Positions 39,494-49,348 of a DNA stretch of 64,000 bases are shown in pieces; position 1 is the first letter of the stretch, and each line of letters begins with the position of its first letter. The notes below the pieces were generated by a model. It was not told where the DNA came from and made no database searches. It saw nothing but the letters and a program-made list of their open reading frames with translations. The stretch is from contig JAHBXS010000002.1 in assembly GCA_019636375.1 (NCBI GenBank), positions 1,081,621 through 1,145,620 of the forward strand, read 5' to 3'. The position numbers and the translations under genes are program-made. Source of the DNA: Pirellulaceae bacterium. Its GTDB lineage: Bacteria; Planctomycetota; Planctomycetia; Pirellulales; Pirellulaceae.

Positions 39494-42400
39494 ATGGCAA
39501 CTCTTGAACTTGCGAAATGGCGACTTTGGATCGATGTTGGCGGAACGTTCACTGATTGCATTGCCATCTCCCCGACAGGTGTTGAACGCGAGCTGAAGAT
39601 TCTCAGCAGCTCCTCAGTGAAGAACGTTTGGCAAAACGATTTGTTGACTGCAACGGGGATGATCGTCGATTCAAAAACGGCGGTCCCATGCGTTGACTTT
39701 TGGCGCGGCTATACGATTTCTTGGCAAGACGCCAAGGGAGAGACTTTTGCCAGCGGGATCGTCGATCATTCGCAACCAGGCGGCGAACTTCAAGTTTCGC
39801 TGGAAAAAGCTTCGAGCGAGACATCGCTGAGCGAACTGAGCCGCCGCGCCGCTTACTACGAACTGGTTTCCCCGGAGCCGTCTCCGATCTTCGCCGCAAG
39901 GTTGCTGACGAGCTCCCCTTTGGAACAAACGTTGCCGCCGTTGGCGATGGTCCTGGGGACGACACGGGGAACGAACGCTTTGTTGACTCGCACGGGAGCC
40001 AAGACAGCCTTGGCGGTGACCGCCGGTTTTCGCGACTTGCTCGAAATCGGCGAACAAGACCGACCGGCATTGTTCGAATTGACGATTCGCAAACCAAGGC
40101 CGCTTTACGAACAAGTTTTCGAAATCGACGAACGGCTCGATGCCAACGGTGAAGTCCTCCTGCCCTTGGACCTCCAACAAACCGCACAGCGTCTGACCGC
40201 CGCCCGCCAGGCAGGCTGCGATTCGTTGGCGATCTGTCTGTTGCATTCTTATCGCAATCCCGAACACGAACGGATGGTCGAAGAGCTCGCTCGGCGGCAG
40301 GGCTTTTTTGAGATCAGTTGTTCGAGTGTCGTTTCGCCGCTGATAAAAATCGTTCCCCGCGCGGAGACGACGGTCTTGGACGCTTATCTCAATCCGGTCA
40401 TTCGCAACTATGCCGATCACATTGCGAGGGCACTTTCGGCGGGGAGTACTTTGGAGTTGATGACAAGTGCCGGGGGGCTGGTTCCGCGACATCGTTTTTC
40501 CGGAAAAGACAGCGTGTTGTCCGGACCGGCGGGCGGTGTCGTCGGCTTTGCAAGAGTGGCCGAGCAAGCGGGGTTTACGCAAGCCATCGGGTTCGACATG
40601 GGGGGAACCAGCACCGACGTCGCGCGGTACGGTGGTAGATTCGAGCGAGATTTCGAGAGCCGCAAAGCCGGCGTTCGCATCGTCGCACCGATGTTGGCCA
40701 TCGAGACGGTCGCGGCGGGAGGGGGCTCGATCTGCCGCTTCAACGGCACGCAACTTGTCGTCGGCCCGGAGAGTGCAGGCTCGGTTCCTGGCCCCGCCTG
40801 TTATGGACGGGGCGGACCGCTGGCGGTCACCGACATCAATGTGTTTCTGGGACGGATCAGTGAACAGCATTTTCCGTTTGCGTTAGATCGAAACGCCATC
40901 GCTCGTCGGTTGGATGAATGCGCGGCGGAAGTTCAACTCGCGACTGGTCGCTCGATGAGCCACGCGGAGTTGGCAGAAGGGTTTTTGAAAATCGCCAACC
41001 ACAACATGGCGGCTGCGATTCGAAACGTGTCGGTGGCCCAAGGCTACGACCCGCGCGAGCATGTTTTGGTTGCTTTCGGCGGTGCCGGACCCCAGCATGC
41101 CGTCGAAGTCGCGGAGTTACTCGAGATGTCGCAAGTGCTGGTGCATCCCCGGGCAAGTCTACTGAGTGCCGAAGGAATTCGCCTTGCCGAACGTCGCAGC
41201 GATCAGGCGCGTGCTGTGTTGCGTCCACTAAGTGTGGAACTACTGCAAGAAATCCAAAACGACTTGACGGCCATCACCGACCAAGCGGTGGCAACTCTCG
41301 TCGCCGAAGGTGGCGACCCGCAGCAAATCGATGTTCATCGCTCGCTCGATTTGCGTTTTCAAGGGACCGAGCCATTTTTGAATCTGCCGCTGGACGATGG
41401 CGTCGATGTCCGCGAGAGGTTTTTGATCGAGCATCGCCGGTTGTTTGGCTATGTGCAGGATCGGGCGATTGAAGTGGTCGCCATGCGGGTCGAGGCCACG
41501 ATTCGCGGCGAACAATTGACCCCGGCTCAGCGGTCCGAACCTTCGAATCCGCAAACTGATTCGCGGCAAACTTGCTGGACGAGCGGCGGCTGGAGCGATG
41601 TTGCTCGATTTGATTGGAAGGCGTTACCGTGCGGCAGTCTGATCACTGGACCGGCTTTGATCGCCGATGCACTGACGACGACTTGGGTCGCGGACGGTTG
41701 GCAAGCGGAGGTGTTGAGCAACGGCAGCCTGCTACTTGGTCTGAAAAAGGGGTCAGGTACCAAAAGTGCTTCTGAAAAAGGGGTCAGGTACCAAAAGCCG
41801 GAACGGCCCTTCGGGTGCTTCGCACTTTTGGTACCTGACCCCTTTTTCAGAAGCGACCCGATTCAGTTAGAAATCTTCAGCAACAGCTTTCGCTCGATCG
41901 CGCGACAAATGGGATTAACCCTCCAACGCACCGCCGTCAGTGTCAACATCAAGGATCGGCTCGATTTTTCTTGTGCGATATTTTTGGCAAACGGCGAACT
42001 GATCGTCAACGCTCCACATATCCCAGTCCACTTGGGGGCGATGAGCGAAACCGTGCGGGGGGTCATCGCCAACAACCCCGTCATTCGCCCTGGGGATGTG
42101 TTCATTACGAACGATCCGTTTGCGGGCGGGTCTCATTTGCCAGATGTGTCGGTCGTGTCGCCGGTGTTTGTCGAGAGCGAGCTGATGTTTTGGGTCGCCA
42201 GTCGCGGCCATCATGCGGAGATAGGCGGCAAGGCCCCTGGTTCGATGCCACCCGACGCGACTTGTTTGGCCGATGAAGGGGTCGTGATTTCAAACCTGAA
42301 GTTGATCGATGCGGGAGCAGAACGTTTTGATGAACTCGAAAGAATTCTCCGTCAGCCCCCCTACCCTTCGCGGAACGTTGCCGACAACCTCGCTGATGTA

Positions 42401-43387
42401 CGAGCTCAGGTTGCCGCGAACCAAATCGGTGCCAATGCCTTGGTTAAACTGATCGAGCGGCATTCGGCACCGCTGGTCGGGGCCTACATGGGGTTCTTGC
42501 TGGATGCCGCCGAGCGACAAGTCCGCGCGGCATTGTTAAACATTCCCGATGGCGACTACCGGTTTCAAGATGCGATGGACAACGGCAAACGAATCTTCGT
42601 GGCCATCGCTAAAACTTCTGACCGGCTGCGGATCGATTTTAGCGGCACTGACGAAGTATCCTCCGACAACTTGAACGCCAATCGAGCGATTGTCCTCGCG
42701 GCCATCATGTACACGATGCGATGTTTGCTGAAAACCGATTTACCGCTGAACGAAGGGGTTTTGCGACCGGTTGAACTGCAACTCCCCACCTGCTTTTTGA
42801 ACCCGACGCCGGGGCGCGATCCAACCGATTCTCCGGCGATCGTCGGCGGCAATGTCGAAACCAGCCAACGGATCGTCGATGTTTTGTTAGGAGCACTCGG
42901 GCTGGCGGCAGCAAGCCAAGGGACCATGAACAACTGGCTGATGGGTGATGACTCGTTTGGATATTACGAGACGATCGGAGGCGGGTCCGGGGCGACAGCC
43001 GAAGGACCGGGAGCCGACGCCGTGCATTGCCACATGACCAACACGCGGCTCACCGACCCGGAAATTTTGGAGTCACGCTTTCCAGTTCGCTTGCTCGAGT
43101 GTGCGATCGCAAGAGGGAGTGGCGGTGCGGGATGGCATCGTGGCGGTTGTGGGATGGTGCGAACGGTGGAATTTTTAAGGCCACTTGTCGTTTCGTTGTT
43201 AACCAGTCGTCGAACGTCGCGCCCGTATGGACTACAGGGGGGCGAGCCGGGTGACTGCGGACAAAATCTATACCGCCCTGCCGATGGCGAATGGATTTCT
43301 CTTCCCAGTCGCATTCAATTATCAGTCGGACCCGGCGACCAATTAAAAATCATCACACCGGGTGGAGGAGGCTGGGGCGCAGGGTGA
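39494..43387 (+). CDS. fused HyuA-HyuB hydantoinase / 5-oxoprolinase-like protein (1297 aa)
   Basis: The HyuA-type half (about residues 8-750) has the ATPase-like motifs WIDVGGTFTDCIA and GFDMGGTSTDVARYGG. The HyuB-type half (about 790-1290) has NDPFAGGSHLPDVSVVSP, HHAEIGGKAPGSMPPDA and the C-terminal GGGGWG. The family performs ATP-dependent opening of 5-oxoproline, hydantoins or related cyclic amides in the cytoplasm. The specific substrate is not deducible. The linker (about 750-787) is translated from a REP-like palindrome. An ISAs1 element has replaced the last five codons: the ancestral end, rebuilt across the target duplication, was GVFENE-stop and is now GAG-stop. Both catalytic halves are intact, so the enzyme is probably active. 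Confidence 0.9.
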   Translation: MATLELAKWRLWIDVGGTFTDCIAISPTGVERELKILSSSSVKNVWQNDLLTATGMIVDSKTAVPCVDFWRGYTISWQDAKGETFASGIVDHSQPGGELQVSLEKASSETSLSELSRRAAYYELVSPEPSPIFAARLLTSSPLEQTLPPLAMVLGTTRGTNALLTRTGAKTALAVTAGFRDLLEIGEQDRPALFELTIRKPRPLYEQVFEIDERLDANGEVLLPLDLQQTAQRLTAARQAGCDSLAICLLHSYRNPEHERMVEELARRQGFFEISCSSVVSPLIKIVPRAETTVLDAYLNPVIRNYADHIARALSAGSTLELMTSAGGLVPRHRFSGKDSVLSGPAGGVVGFARVAEQAGFTQAIGFDMGGTSTDVARYGGRFERDFESRKAGVRIVAPMLAIETVAAGGGSICRFNGTQLVVGPESAGSVPGPACYGRGGPLAVTDINVFLGRISEQHFPFALDRNAIARRLDECAAEVQLATGRSMSHAELAEGFLKIANHNMAAAIRNVSVAQGYDPREHVLVAFGGAGPQHAVEVAELLEMSQVLVHPRASLLSAEGIRLAERRSDQARAVLRPLSVELLQEIQNDLTAITDQAVATLVAEGGDPQQIDVHRSLDLRFQGTEPFLNLPLDDGVDVRERFLIEHRRLFGYVQDRAIEVVAMRVEATIRGEQLTPAQRSEPSNPQTDSRQTCWTSGGWSDVARFDWKALPCGSLITGPALIADALTTTWVADGWQAEVLSNGSLLLGLKKGSGTKSASEKGVRYQKPERPFGCFALLVPDPFFRSDPIQLEIFSNSFRSIARQMGLTLQRTAVSVNIKDRLDFSCAIFLANGELIVNAPHIPVHLGAMSETVRGVIANNPVIRPGDVFITNDPFAGGSHLPDVSVVSPVFVESELMFWVASRGHHAEIGGKAPGSMPPDATCLADEGVVISNLKLIDAGAERFDELERILRQPPYPSRNVADNLADVRAQVAANQIGANALVKLIERHSAPLVGAYMGFLLDAAERQVRAALLNIPDGDYRFQDAMDNGKRIFVAIAKTSDRLRIDFSGTDEVSSDNLNANRAIVLAAIMYTMRCLLKTDLPLNEGVLRPVELQLPTCFLNPTPGRDPTDSPAIVGGNVETSQRIVDVLLGALGLAAASQGTMNNWLMGDDSFGYYETIGGGSGATAEGPGADAVHCHMTNTRLTDPEILESRFPVRLLECAIARGSGGAGWHRGGCGMVRTVEFLRPLVVSLLTSRRTSRPYGLQGGEPGDCGQNLYRPADGEWISLPSRIQLSVGPGDQLKIITPGGGGWGAG
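41741..41854. repeat. REP-like palindrome inserted in frame in the hydantoinase gene
   Basis: CTGAAAAAGGGGTCAGGTAC (then CAAAAG) occurs directly at 41741 and 41772 and inverted at 41825-41850. The pair 41768-41797 / 41825-41854 is a perfect 30-bp inverted repeat with a 27-base GC-rich loop. The GGGGTCAGGTACC core resembles the ends of REP elements linked to TnpA-like transposases. No such transposase is in this window. It keeps the reading frame open. Confidence 0.85.
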
Positions 43388-44598
43388 GCGCACTATTTAG
43401 CGAAACTGGGGTATTCAGGCAAGTCGAAAAAATGGTATTTGTTTCCTATTTGGAGATGCCATTATGCCGAAACTTGAGATTGCTCGTCACTTTGAATCGA
43501 TCACTGATCCTCGAATCGAAACATCCAATCGCCGTCATCTTTTGATAGATATTTTGGTCTTGGGTGTTTGTGCGATGCTATCGGGAGCCGAAGGCTGGAA
43601 AGACATGCATAACTATGGTGTAGCCCGTAAGCACTTATTCAAGAAGTTTCTCAAGCTGAAGAGTGGAGTCCCTTCTGACGACACGTTTCGCCGCGTATTT
43701 TCAGCGATCAAGCCCGAACAATTGACCGCTTGCTTTTTGTCTTGGGTGCGGGCAATTGCACCAGAAACTGAACATTCGATCATCAACATTGATGGTAAAA
43801 CAGCACGTCGTTCGCACGACCACAAAAACGGGGTCAAAGCCCTACACATGGTCACCGCCTGGGCAGCGGAGAATCAAATGGTGCTTGGGCAAGAAGCAGT
43901 CGACGAGAAGAGTAATGAGATCACGGCGATTCCGAAGTTGTTGTCATTGCTCGAATTGGAAGGGGCCATTGTGACGATTGACGCGATGGGTTGTCAGCGA
44001 GAAATCGCATCCCAGATTGTTTCAGAGGGGGGCGACTATATTTTGGGACTCAAAGGGAATCAGGGGACTTTAGAAGCCGACGTTAGCGACTTGGCAGAAG
44101 AGATTCTCGGCACGATGGAAGGTGTTCAATGCCTCGAAAAAACAGAGACCGGTCATGGGCGAGTCGAGCATCGAACCTGGTACCAGTTCCCAGTTTCGAA
44201 GGAATTGCAGCAAAAGCATCAGTGGCCAGGCTTGAAGACCATTGGCGTGGCGGTCAACAATGTGACTCGTGATGGAAAAGAATCCTACGAAGTACGATAC
44301 TATTTGCTGAGCTTTTCCATGGACATCGACAAATTCGCCAAAGGCTGCCGAGCCCACTGGAGTATTGAAAACTCGCTACACTGGCGTCTGGATGTGATTT
44401 TCAATGAAGACCAATGTCGAATCAACGGAACAGGCGCTATCAACTCCTCTTCAATGCGGCGTATGGCTTTGACTCTTCTGAAAAACTATAAAGGTGACAA
44501 GGAAAGCGTACGAACTCGAAGACTAAGATGTGCTTGGGATGAACACTACCTCTTCAAAGTTCTCGGTATTTCCATGGAAAAATAGTGCGCTCACCCTG
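43380..44598 (+). mobile_element. complete ISAs1-family insertion sequence (1219 bp)
   Basis: Perfect 19-bp terminal inverted repeats (CAGGGTGAGCGCACTATTT at 43380 and its complement ending at 44598) flank one transposase gene. A 10-bp target duplication GGCTGGGGCG is present at 43370-43379 and 44599-44608. Exact ends, exact duplication and an intact gene indicate a recent insertion. Removing the element and one duplicate restores an uninterrupted C-terminus for the hydantoinase-like gene. Confidence 0.95.
43464..44585 (+). CDS. ISAs1 family transposase (373 aa)
   Basis: The protein has the N-terminal DDE-associated region (HFESITDPRIETSNRRHLL), VPSDDTFRRVFSAIKPE, the first catalytic Asp in INIDGKTARRS, the second in VTIDAMGCQ and the late region HWSIENSLHWRLDV with the catalytic Glu. 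The length is usual for the family. A GGAG site precedes the ATG. No stop or frameshift interrupts it, so the element may be mobile. Confidence 0.95.
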   Translation: MPKLEIARHFESITDPRIETSNRRHLLIDILVLGVCAMLSGAEGWKDMHNYGVARKHLFKKFLKLKSGVPSDDTFRRVFSAIKPEQLTACFLSWVRAIAPETEHSIINIDGKTARRSHDHKNGVKALHMVTAWAAENQMVLGQEAVDEKSNEITAIPKLLSLLELEGAIVTIDAMGCQREIASQIVSEGGDYILGLKGNQGTLEADVSDLAEEILGTMEGVQCLEKTETGHGRVEHRTWYQFPVSKELQQKHQWPGLKTIGVAVNNVTRDGKESYEVRYYLLSFSMDIDKFAKGCRAHWSIENSLHWRLDVIFNEDQCRINGTGAINSSSMRRMALTLLKNYKGDKESVRTRRLRCAWDEHYLFKVLGISMEK

Positions 44599-44921
44599 GG
44601 CTGGGGCGTGTTTGAAAATGAATGATGGTCGCCGCGTTAATTTTTGGCAGTTTAGCGCGCGATATCGCACATGTTTTCAAAGCCATTTTGGCACGTCTGA
44701 AAGACCATTTTTGAAAAATGGTTTTTTTGCAGGGTTTTGGATAATAATGGGGATTTAGATAAGTGAATAGCCGGATTGGTACGCTAGTTGCTCGATTGAA
44801 TTCGGTAGTCCTTGTTGGCGGCTTCGAAATCTGCTTCAGAAATGTAGATTCGTGATTTTGGTTGAATCAAAATCATCGGTTGCAAAGGTGTAAAAGAGCT
44901 ATCGGCTTCTTGAGGTGTTTT
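44599..44921. other. intergenic region between ISAs1 and the PEP-CTERM gene
   Basis: It starts with the right target duplication and the displaced last codons of the hydantoinase-like gene (GVFENE, TGA). It then holds that gene's original terminator. No other gene is seen. The promoter of the PEP-CTERM gene should lie in the second half. Confidence 0.5.
44705..44730 (+). terminator. intrinsic terminator, originally of the hydantoinase-like gene
   Basis: ACCATTTTT and its complement AAAAATGGT form an 8-9 bp hairpin around a minimal loop, followed by seven T residues. Before the ISAs1 insertion it lay about 80 bases after the stop codon. Confidence 0.65.
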
Positions 44922-47900
44922 ATGCTTGATCCTTTCGGTAATCATCGTCACTGTCACGCGCAAACTCGCTCGCTGATATGGTGGAGTGTAAATTTTTGCT
45001 TGCTCGCGGCCCTTGTTTTGATGCAAGTCAACACCGGATTTGCCAATTGGACTGTGCCAGACGATGTGATCGTCAACGGTCAACATGGAGCAAATGGCGC
45101 CAACGGTGCACCGGGAACAACAAGTAGTCCCGGCGGAGACGGCCAGCCTGGCGGAAACGGAGAGAGCGCAACGGCTATCAGTCATCATCCGTTCGATTCG
45201 CGAAATACGGCGACGGCAGTTGGCGGAAAAGGCGGGAATGGCGGCAACGGTGGTAATTCAGTTTCGCCAGCATTCCTCCCTGGACTTGGAGGTCAAGGAG
45301 GAAACGGAGGGGACGCCATAGCTGATGCCTTGGTGACCTCGGGACCGGGTTTTCGAGAAGCGATCTCATTGGCAACAGGTGGCAATGGTGGCGACGGCGG
45401 TCTTGGCGGAATGCTGTTTCAAAGTCAGAATCGAACGACTTCCGGTATCGGTGGGCATGGCGGTCATGCGACGGCCAATGCGACGGCGAATTCGGTTTCA
45501 GGTGCGGTATCAATCAGTGGCACTGCGAGAGCCGGAAATGCTGGTGGAAGTCTACACCCCGCCGGAAATTCACCTAGCTTTGGTGGAAACGCATGGGTGT
45601 CGTTATGGGGTTCCGCAACATCGAACATTGATGCTTTCGGACTTGCTGTTGGAGGACGAAGTGGGTCATCATCGGGGCCATTGGCTGCCGGCAACGGCGG
45701 CAATGCGAATATCAGCGGCAACTTGATTTCCCAAGGGAGTATTAACGCTACTCTGCGTTCTGAAGGTGGATGGGGCGGCAATTGGTGGGGCTCTGAGGTT
45801 GGGGCAGCAGTCAGTGGCGATGGGGGAAATGGCACCATCGGCCCTGTATCTATTTCCTTTGGAACATCGGCAAACATCAGTGTGACCAGTGTCGGCGGTC
45901 GCGGTGGACACGCATACAATACCAACTCTCAAATACCAGAAAAAGGAGGACGAGGAGGGGATGCGAGTTTAACAAATGCAATTTCCGTCAATCCGTTGTT
46001 GACCGCATCATCGGCTTCTCTTAATCAAATGGCCGAGGCAGGCGCGGGAGGAAGCGGAAGGACGGGTGGGGCAGGCGGCGATGCCGTAAGCATTCAAAAC
46101 TATGCGCTAAGTCTGACGAATGAGTTGAATGTCGTATCGACTAGCCGAGGCGGAGCGGGGGGTTCGGGAGACGCGATAGGGGGAGTAGGCGGCTCCGCCA
46201 TCGCTGAAGCCCACGCGCTTAATCTGATCGGTAAGGCTCGAAGTGAAGCTGTCGCAATCGGAGGTGTGGGAGGATTTAGTCTTTGGGGTGGCTCTTCCGC
46301 TGCCGGTGGTGCCGCCACGGCTGCAGCGAGTGCAGAAGGTTCTACCGTCTCGATCAACGTCTCTGCCATCGGCGGCAATGGGGCGTCGATTTCTGATTAT
46401 GGAAATGCCGGTGCCGGCGGTAATGCCTCCATCAGTTCAATTACTGGAGTCGGAAACGTTGTAAACATTTCTGCACTAGTCGAAGGAGGACGAGGCGGTA
46501 CCGTCTTCGACGGAGGAGTCGCTGGTGCTGCGGGACAAGCGTCACTGGGAATCATCACCGGAATTGGAAATCGAATCACAATCGACGCGACGGCAAAAGG
46601 AGGCAATGGAGGGCGTGCCTATGGAAGCAACGCTGCCCACGGCGCAAACGTCGTCTTGAATAATCGGCTTCAATACGTAGGTTCTCTCTCGACAACCTTG
46701 GTTTCCCTAACTCAAACTGCCGTCGGCGGCCATGGTGGCGATTTATACGACTGGGGAGGGGCGGGAGGTGATGGAGGTCGAGCGGAAAGTGTTCTGCAAG
46801 TCATCGGAGGTCAGGAGGCCATCAACCTCGCGACGATCAGCCGCGGAGGATTCGGCGGCACGTCGTTGGCTTATCTAGGCTTTTCCGGCGGTGCGGGAAG
46901 AGCTGGCACCGCGAATTCAATTGCCGACGCATCCTCGACGGGACGTCCCGTCAACGTCAGCGCGCAAGCCTTTGGCGGGAATGGTGGCGGTGACCTGTAT
47001 AGCGACGGAGCACGTGTTGGCGGGAACGCAACGGCTACAGCCACTGCGAATTCGATCAGCAACGCCTCTGCCGTGGCCGTTGCCGCCGGGGGTCGCGGCG
47101 GTCGAGACTGGGACAATCAACGTCAGAATGATGGAGATGCCCAAGCGGTTGCCAACGCCACCTCCACTCGAGGAATTGCCAACGCAACTGCAACCGCAAC
47201 TGGGCATCAAGTTCTCGCAGAGGCAGGATCCGTTGGGTGTCAGGCATGGGCTACGGCCACAGCCAGCGGACATCAGGGAACCGCCAAGTCGACTGCGCGG
47301 GCAACCCCTCTCGCCACACGCTGGCTCTTTACCGAAAGTTTGGCCCAAGCGAATGTAGGCTCAACGGCGAGAACCCTGGCGACCGCTTCCGCACAAGGCG
47401 TCGTATTCAACCCTGCTCAAGGCGACAACTACGAAGCCTTTAGCTTTTCCAGCACCAACCTATCGGCGGTCGATACGATTGCTCGTGTTGGCAATCACCA
47501 AAATATCGCCGCCGTCCTCGGAATCGACTCGGTCAACCAAACCATGTCCCATGGCGCGGTCGGCATTGCTGACTTTGGCGGACGCCTTGCGTCGGATGGG
47601 ACACCGGGAGAAATCAATTCGAGAACTAACTCAGGTGCCTTCTTCTGGGACCGAACTTTGCCCAGCGAAAAGACCTTTTATGTTGGTTTGTTTGATGGAC
47701 GCGAGGAAGGAAGCGTCAATCAATGGAATTTTACCCTCGCCGCGCCTGATGCCGGATTTCTAGCGAACTGGTCCTCGATCAACGACGACTGGGGGACTCT
47801 GTTCGAAGATAATGTGTTTACATTGGAAGACTTCGATCCATCCAACGACGGGGTAATGAGTCTGTTCTGGAGTCTCTCTTGGTTGACGGATGATCCTGAC

Positions 47901-48026
47901 GGTGCTCTATTTGGAAGCGTGACGGTATTCGTTTCCGTACCCGAACCGTCCACAGGAATGGTTTGTTTGTTTGCAACCATGTTGATGACTACCATGACCC
48001 ATCGTCGCGTTCGCGTTGCTCGCTGA
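44922..48026 (+). CDS. PEP-CTERM surface protein with Gly/Asn-Gly-Gly repeats (1034 aa)
   Basis: The frame is open from a TTG at 44862, but the ATG at 44922 follows GAGGTG and is preferred. A signal peptide (SVNFCLLAALVLMQVNTGFA) precedes about 800 residues rich in GGxGGxGG and Ala/Ser stretches (for example GGKGGNGGNGGN), resembling a PE-PGRS-like or adhesin-type low-complexity fold. A more ordinary C-terminal domain follows (about 840-1000, FSSTNLSAVDTIARV). The end is a PEP-CTERM signal: VPEPSTG, a hydrophobic helix and a basic tail (THRRVRVAR). Such proteins are processed by exosortases, and one is encoded at 54.3-56.1 kb. The probable location is the cell surface or matrix. Confidence 0.88.
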   Translation: MLDPFGNHRHCHAQTRSLIWWSVNFCLLAALVLMQVNTGFANWTVPDDVIVNGQHGANGANGAPGTTSSPGGDGQPGGNGESATAISHHPFDSRNTATAVGGKGGNGGNGGNSVSPAFLPGLGGQGGNGGDAIADALVTSGPGFREAISLATGGNGGDGGLGGMLFQSQNRTTSGIGGHGGHATANATANSVSGAVSISGTARAGNAGGSLHPAGNSPSFGGNAWVSLWGSATSNIDAFGLAVGGRSGSSSGPLAAGNGGNANISGNLISQGSINATLRSEGGWGGNWWGSEVGAAVSGDGGNGTIGPVSISFGTSANISVTSVGGRGGHAYNTNSQIPEKGGRGGDASLTNAISVNPLLTASSASLNQMAEAGAGGSGRTGGAGGDAVSIQNYALSLTNELNVVSTSRGGAGGSGDAIGGVGGSAIAEAHALNLIGKARSEAVAIGGVGGFSLWGGSSAAGGAATAAASAEGSTVSINVSAIGGNGASISDYGNAGAGGNASISSITGVGNVVNISALVEGGRGGTVFDGGVAGAAGQASLGIITGIGNRITIDATAKGGNGGRAYGSNAAHGANVVLNNRLQYVGSLSTTLVSLTQTAVGGHGGDLYDWGGAGGDGGRAESVLQVIGGQEAINLATISRGGFGGTSLAYLGFSGGAGRAGTANSIADASSTGRPVNVSAQAFGGNGGGDLYSDGARVGGNATATATANSISNASAVAVAAGGRGGRDWDNQRQNDGDAQAVANATSTRGIANATATATGHQVLAEAGSVGCQAWATATASGHQGTAKSTARATPLATRWLFTESLAQANVGSTARTLATASAQGVVFNPAQGDNYEAFSFSSTNLSAVDTIARVGNHQNIAAVLGIDSVNQTMSHGAVGIADFGGRLASDGTPGEINSRTNSGAFFWDRTLPSEKTFYVGLFDGREEGSVNQWNFTLAAPDAGFLANWSSINDDWGTLFEDNVFTLEDFDPSNDGVMSLFWSLSWLTDDPDGALFGSVTVFVSVPEPSTGMVCLFATMLMTTMTHRRVRVAR

Positions 48027-48088
48027 ATTGAAACAACACCATTGGCAGATTCACGTTCTTCCTGTCGTTCATCCATCAGCCAACTTCC

Positions 48089-49348
48089 ATGCAAACAATT
48101 TATTTGTTCCCAGCCGGGAGTCATGGAGACGTGCATCCGTATTTGGGGTTGGCGTGTGAATTGCAGCGGCGGGGGATTCAGGCCACGCTGGTGACCAGCG
48201 GCTTGTACCATGACTTGGCCGAACGTTGCGGAGTCCCTTTTGTCGAGATTTCGAATCGTGAACAAGATCGACGACTGCTTGACGATCCCGACATCTGGCA
48301 CCCCCTGCGGTCCGGACGAGCACTCGCCAAACACCTCGTCGTTCGCCTGATGCGTGAGCAGTTCGAAGCGATTGCGCGATTGAAGTTGGGACCGGAAAGC
48401 GTTCTGGTCGGGTCGGCTCTGGGGTTTGGGGTCCGGCTGGCTCATGAAGTCTTCGGGTTGCCTTATCTCTCGCTCCACCTGCAACCGGCCATTTTGTGGA
48501 GTCAGCATCAGTCACCGTTGCTATCGCGGCGGACGCTTTTGGGGGATCGTGTTCCGCGCTGGTTGAAGCAATTGCAGTATCGCGTCGGGTTTTGGCTGAT
48601 GTTCGATCGGCACCTCAGGACCGAGGTCAACGCCTATCGACGCGAATTGAACCTTGCACCGGTCAAGTCGTGTGCTGAAATGTTTCATTCACCCCTAGGC
48701 ATCTGCGCGATGTTCCCCGAATGGTTTGCGGCCCGGCAACCGGACTGGCCGCAACCACTGACCTTTTGTGGGTTCCCGTTGTGGGACGAACGGGGGATCA
48801 CACCGCTTCCTGAGGATTTGGAAAACTATTTGCATGGGGGCACGCCACCCGTGGTTTTCACTCCAGGGACGGGGCACACTCATGCCCAGAAATTTTGGCG
48901 AGCCGCAGTCGATGCGTGTCGGCGTTTGAAAATTCGCGGGATGTTGTTGACACGATTCCCCGATCAGCTTCCGGGCGAATTGCCGGAGGGAGTCCGCCAT
49001 TTTGACTACGTACCGTTTAGTCAACTCCTCCCGCGTGCGGCTGCTGTCGTGCATCACGGCGGAATCGGAACGCTGTCACAAGCGTTGGCTGCTGGAACTC
49101 CCCAGCTCATCACCCCGCTGGCCTACGATCAACCCGACAATGCCGCGCGGGTCCAGCGACTAGGCGTCGGCGACCTCCTTTGGCCAAACCATTTCACCGG
49201 CCCCCGACTCGCCAGCAAACTACAACGATTGTTGAACGACCCCACTGTCACCTCCGCCTGTCAGAAGCAACGTGCGGCGATGCAGTCGAACAATGGAATC
49301 GCGAAGGCCTGCGATGCCATCCAAGATTTCGGAAAACAGTCCCCTTAA
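48089..49348 (+). CDS. GT1-family glycosyltransferase (419 aa)
   Basis: It has the two-Rossmann GT-B layout of UDP-glycosyltransferases. The N-terminal IYLFPAGSHGDVHPYLGLA is the usual start of sterol or antibiotic glucosyltransferase-like enzymes. The C-terminal donor-binding motif is HHGGIGTLSQALAAGTPQL with YDQPDNAARV. The sugar donor is likely UDP-linked. The acceptor is unknown. The gene follows the PEP-CTERM gene by 62 bases on the same strand. Its stop overlaps the stop of the convergent gene at 49345 by 4 bases. Confidence 0.88.
   Translation: MQTIYLFPAGSHGDVHPYLGLACELQRRGIQATLVTSGLYHDLAERCGVPFVEISNREQDRRLLDDPDIWHPLRSGRALAKHLVVRLMREQFEAIARLKLGPESVLVGSALGFGVRLAHEVFGLPYLSLHLQPAILWSQHQSPLLSRRTLLGDRVPRWLKQLQYRVGFWLMFDRHLRTEVNAYRRELNLAPVKSCAEMFHSPLGICAMFPEWFAARQPDWPQPLTFCGFPLWDERGITPLPEDLENYLHGGTPPVVFTPGTGHTHAQKFWRAAVDACRRLKIRGMLLTRFPDQLPGELPEGVRHFDYVPFSQLLPRAAAVVHHGGIGTLSQALAAGTPQLITPLAYDQPDNAARVQRLGVGDLLWPNHFTGPRLASKLQRLLNDPTVTSACQKQRAAMQSNNGIAKACDAIQDFGKQSP

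Noticed and set aside
39671..40870. Long minus-strand frame (399 codons) inside the hydantoinase-like gene
   Set aside because: It is antisense to a strongly conserved enzyme, is rich in Arg/Asp/Gln without domain motifs, and has no RBS.
45085..47348. GGCGGNAAY-type periodic sequence considered as a CRISPR-like or satellite array
   Set aside because: The period is irregular, follows codons and encodes GGxGG protein repeats in one long frame. There are no constant repeats with unique spacers.
47720..48508. Minus-strand frame of 262 codons across the PEP-CTERM end and glycosyltransferase start
   Set aside because: It is antisense to two well-supported genes and shows no recognisable domain.
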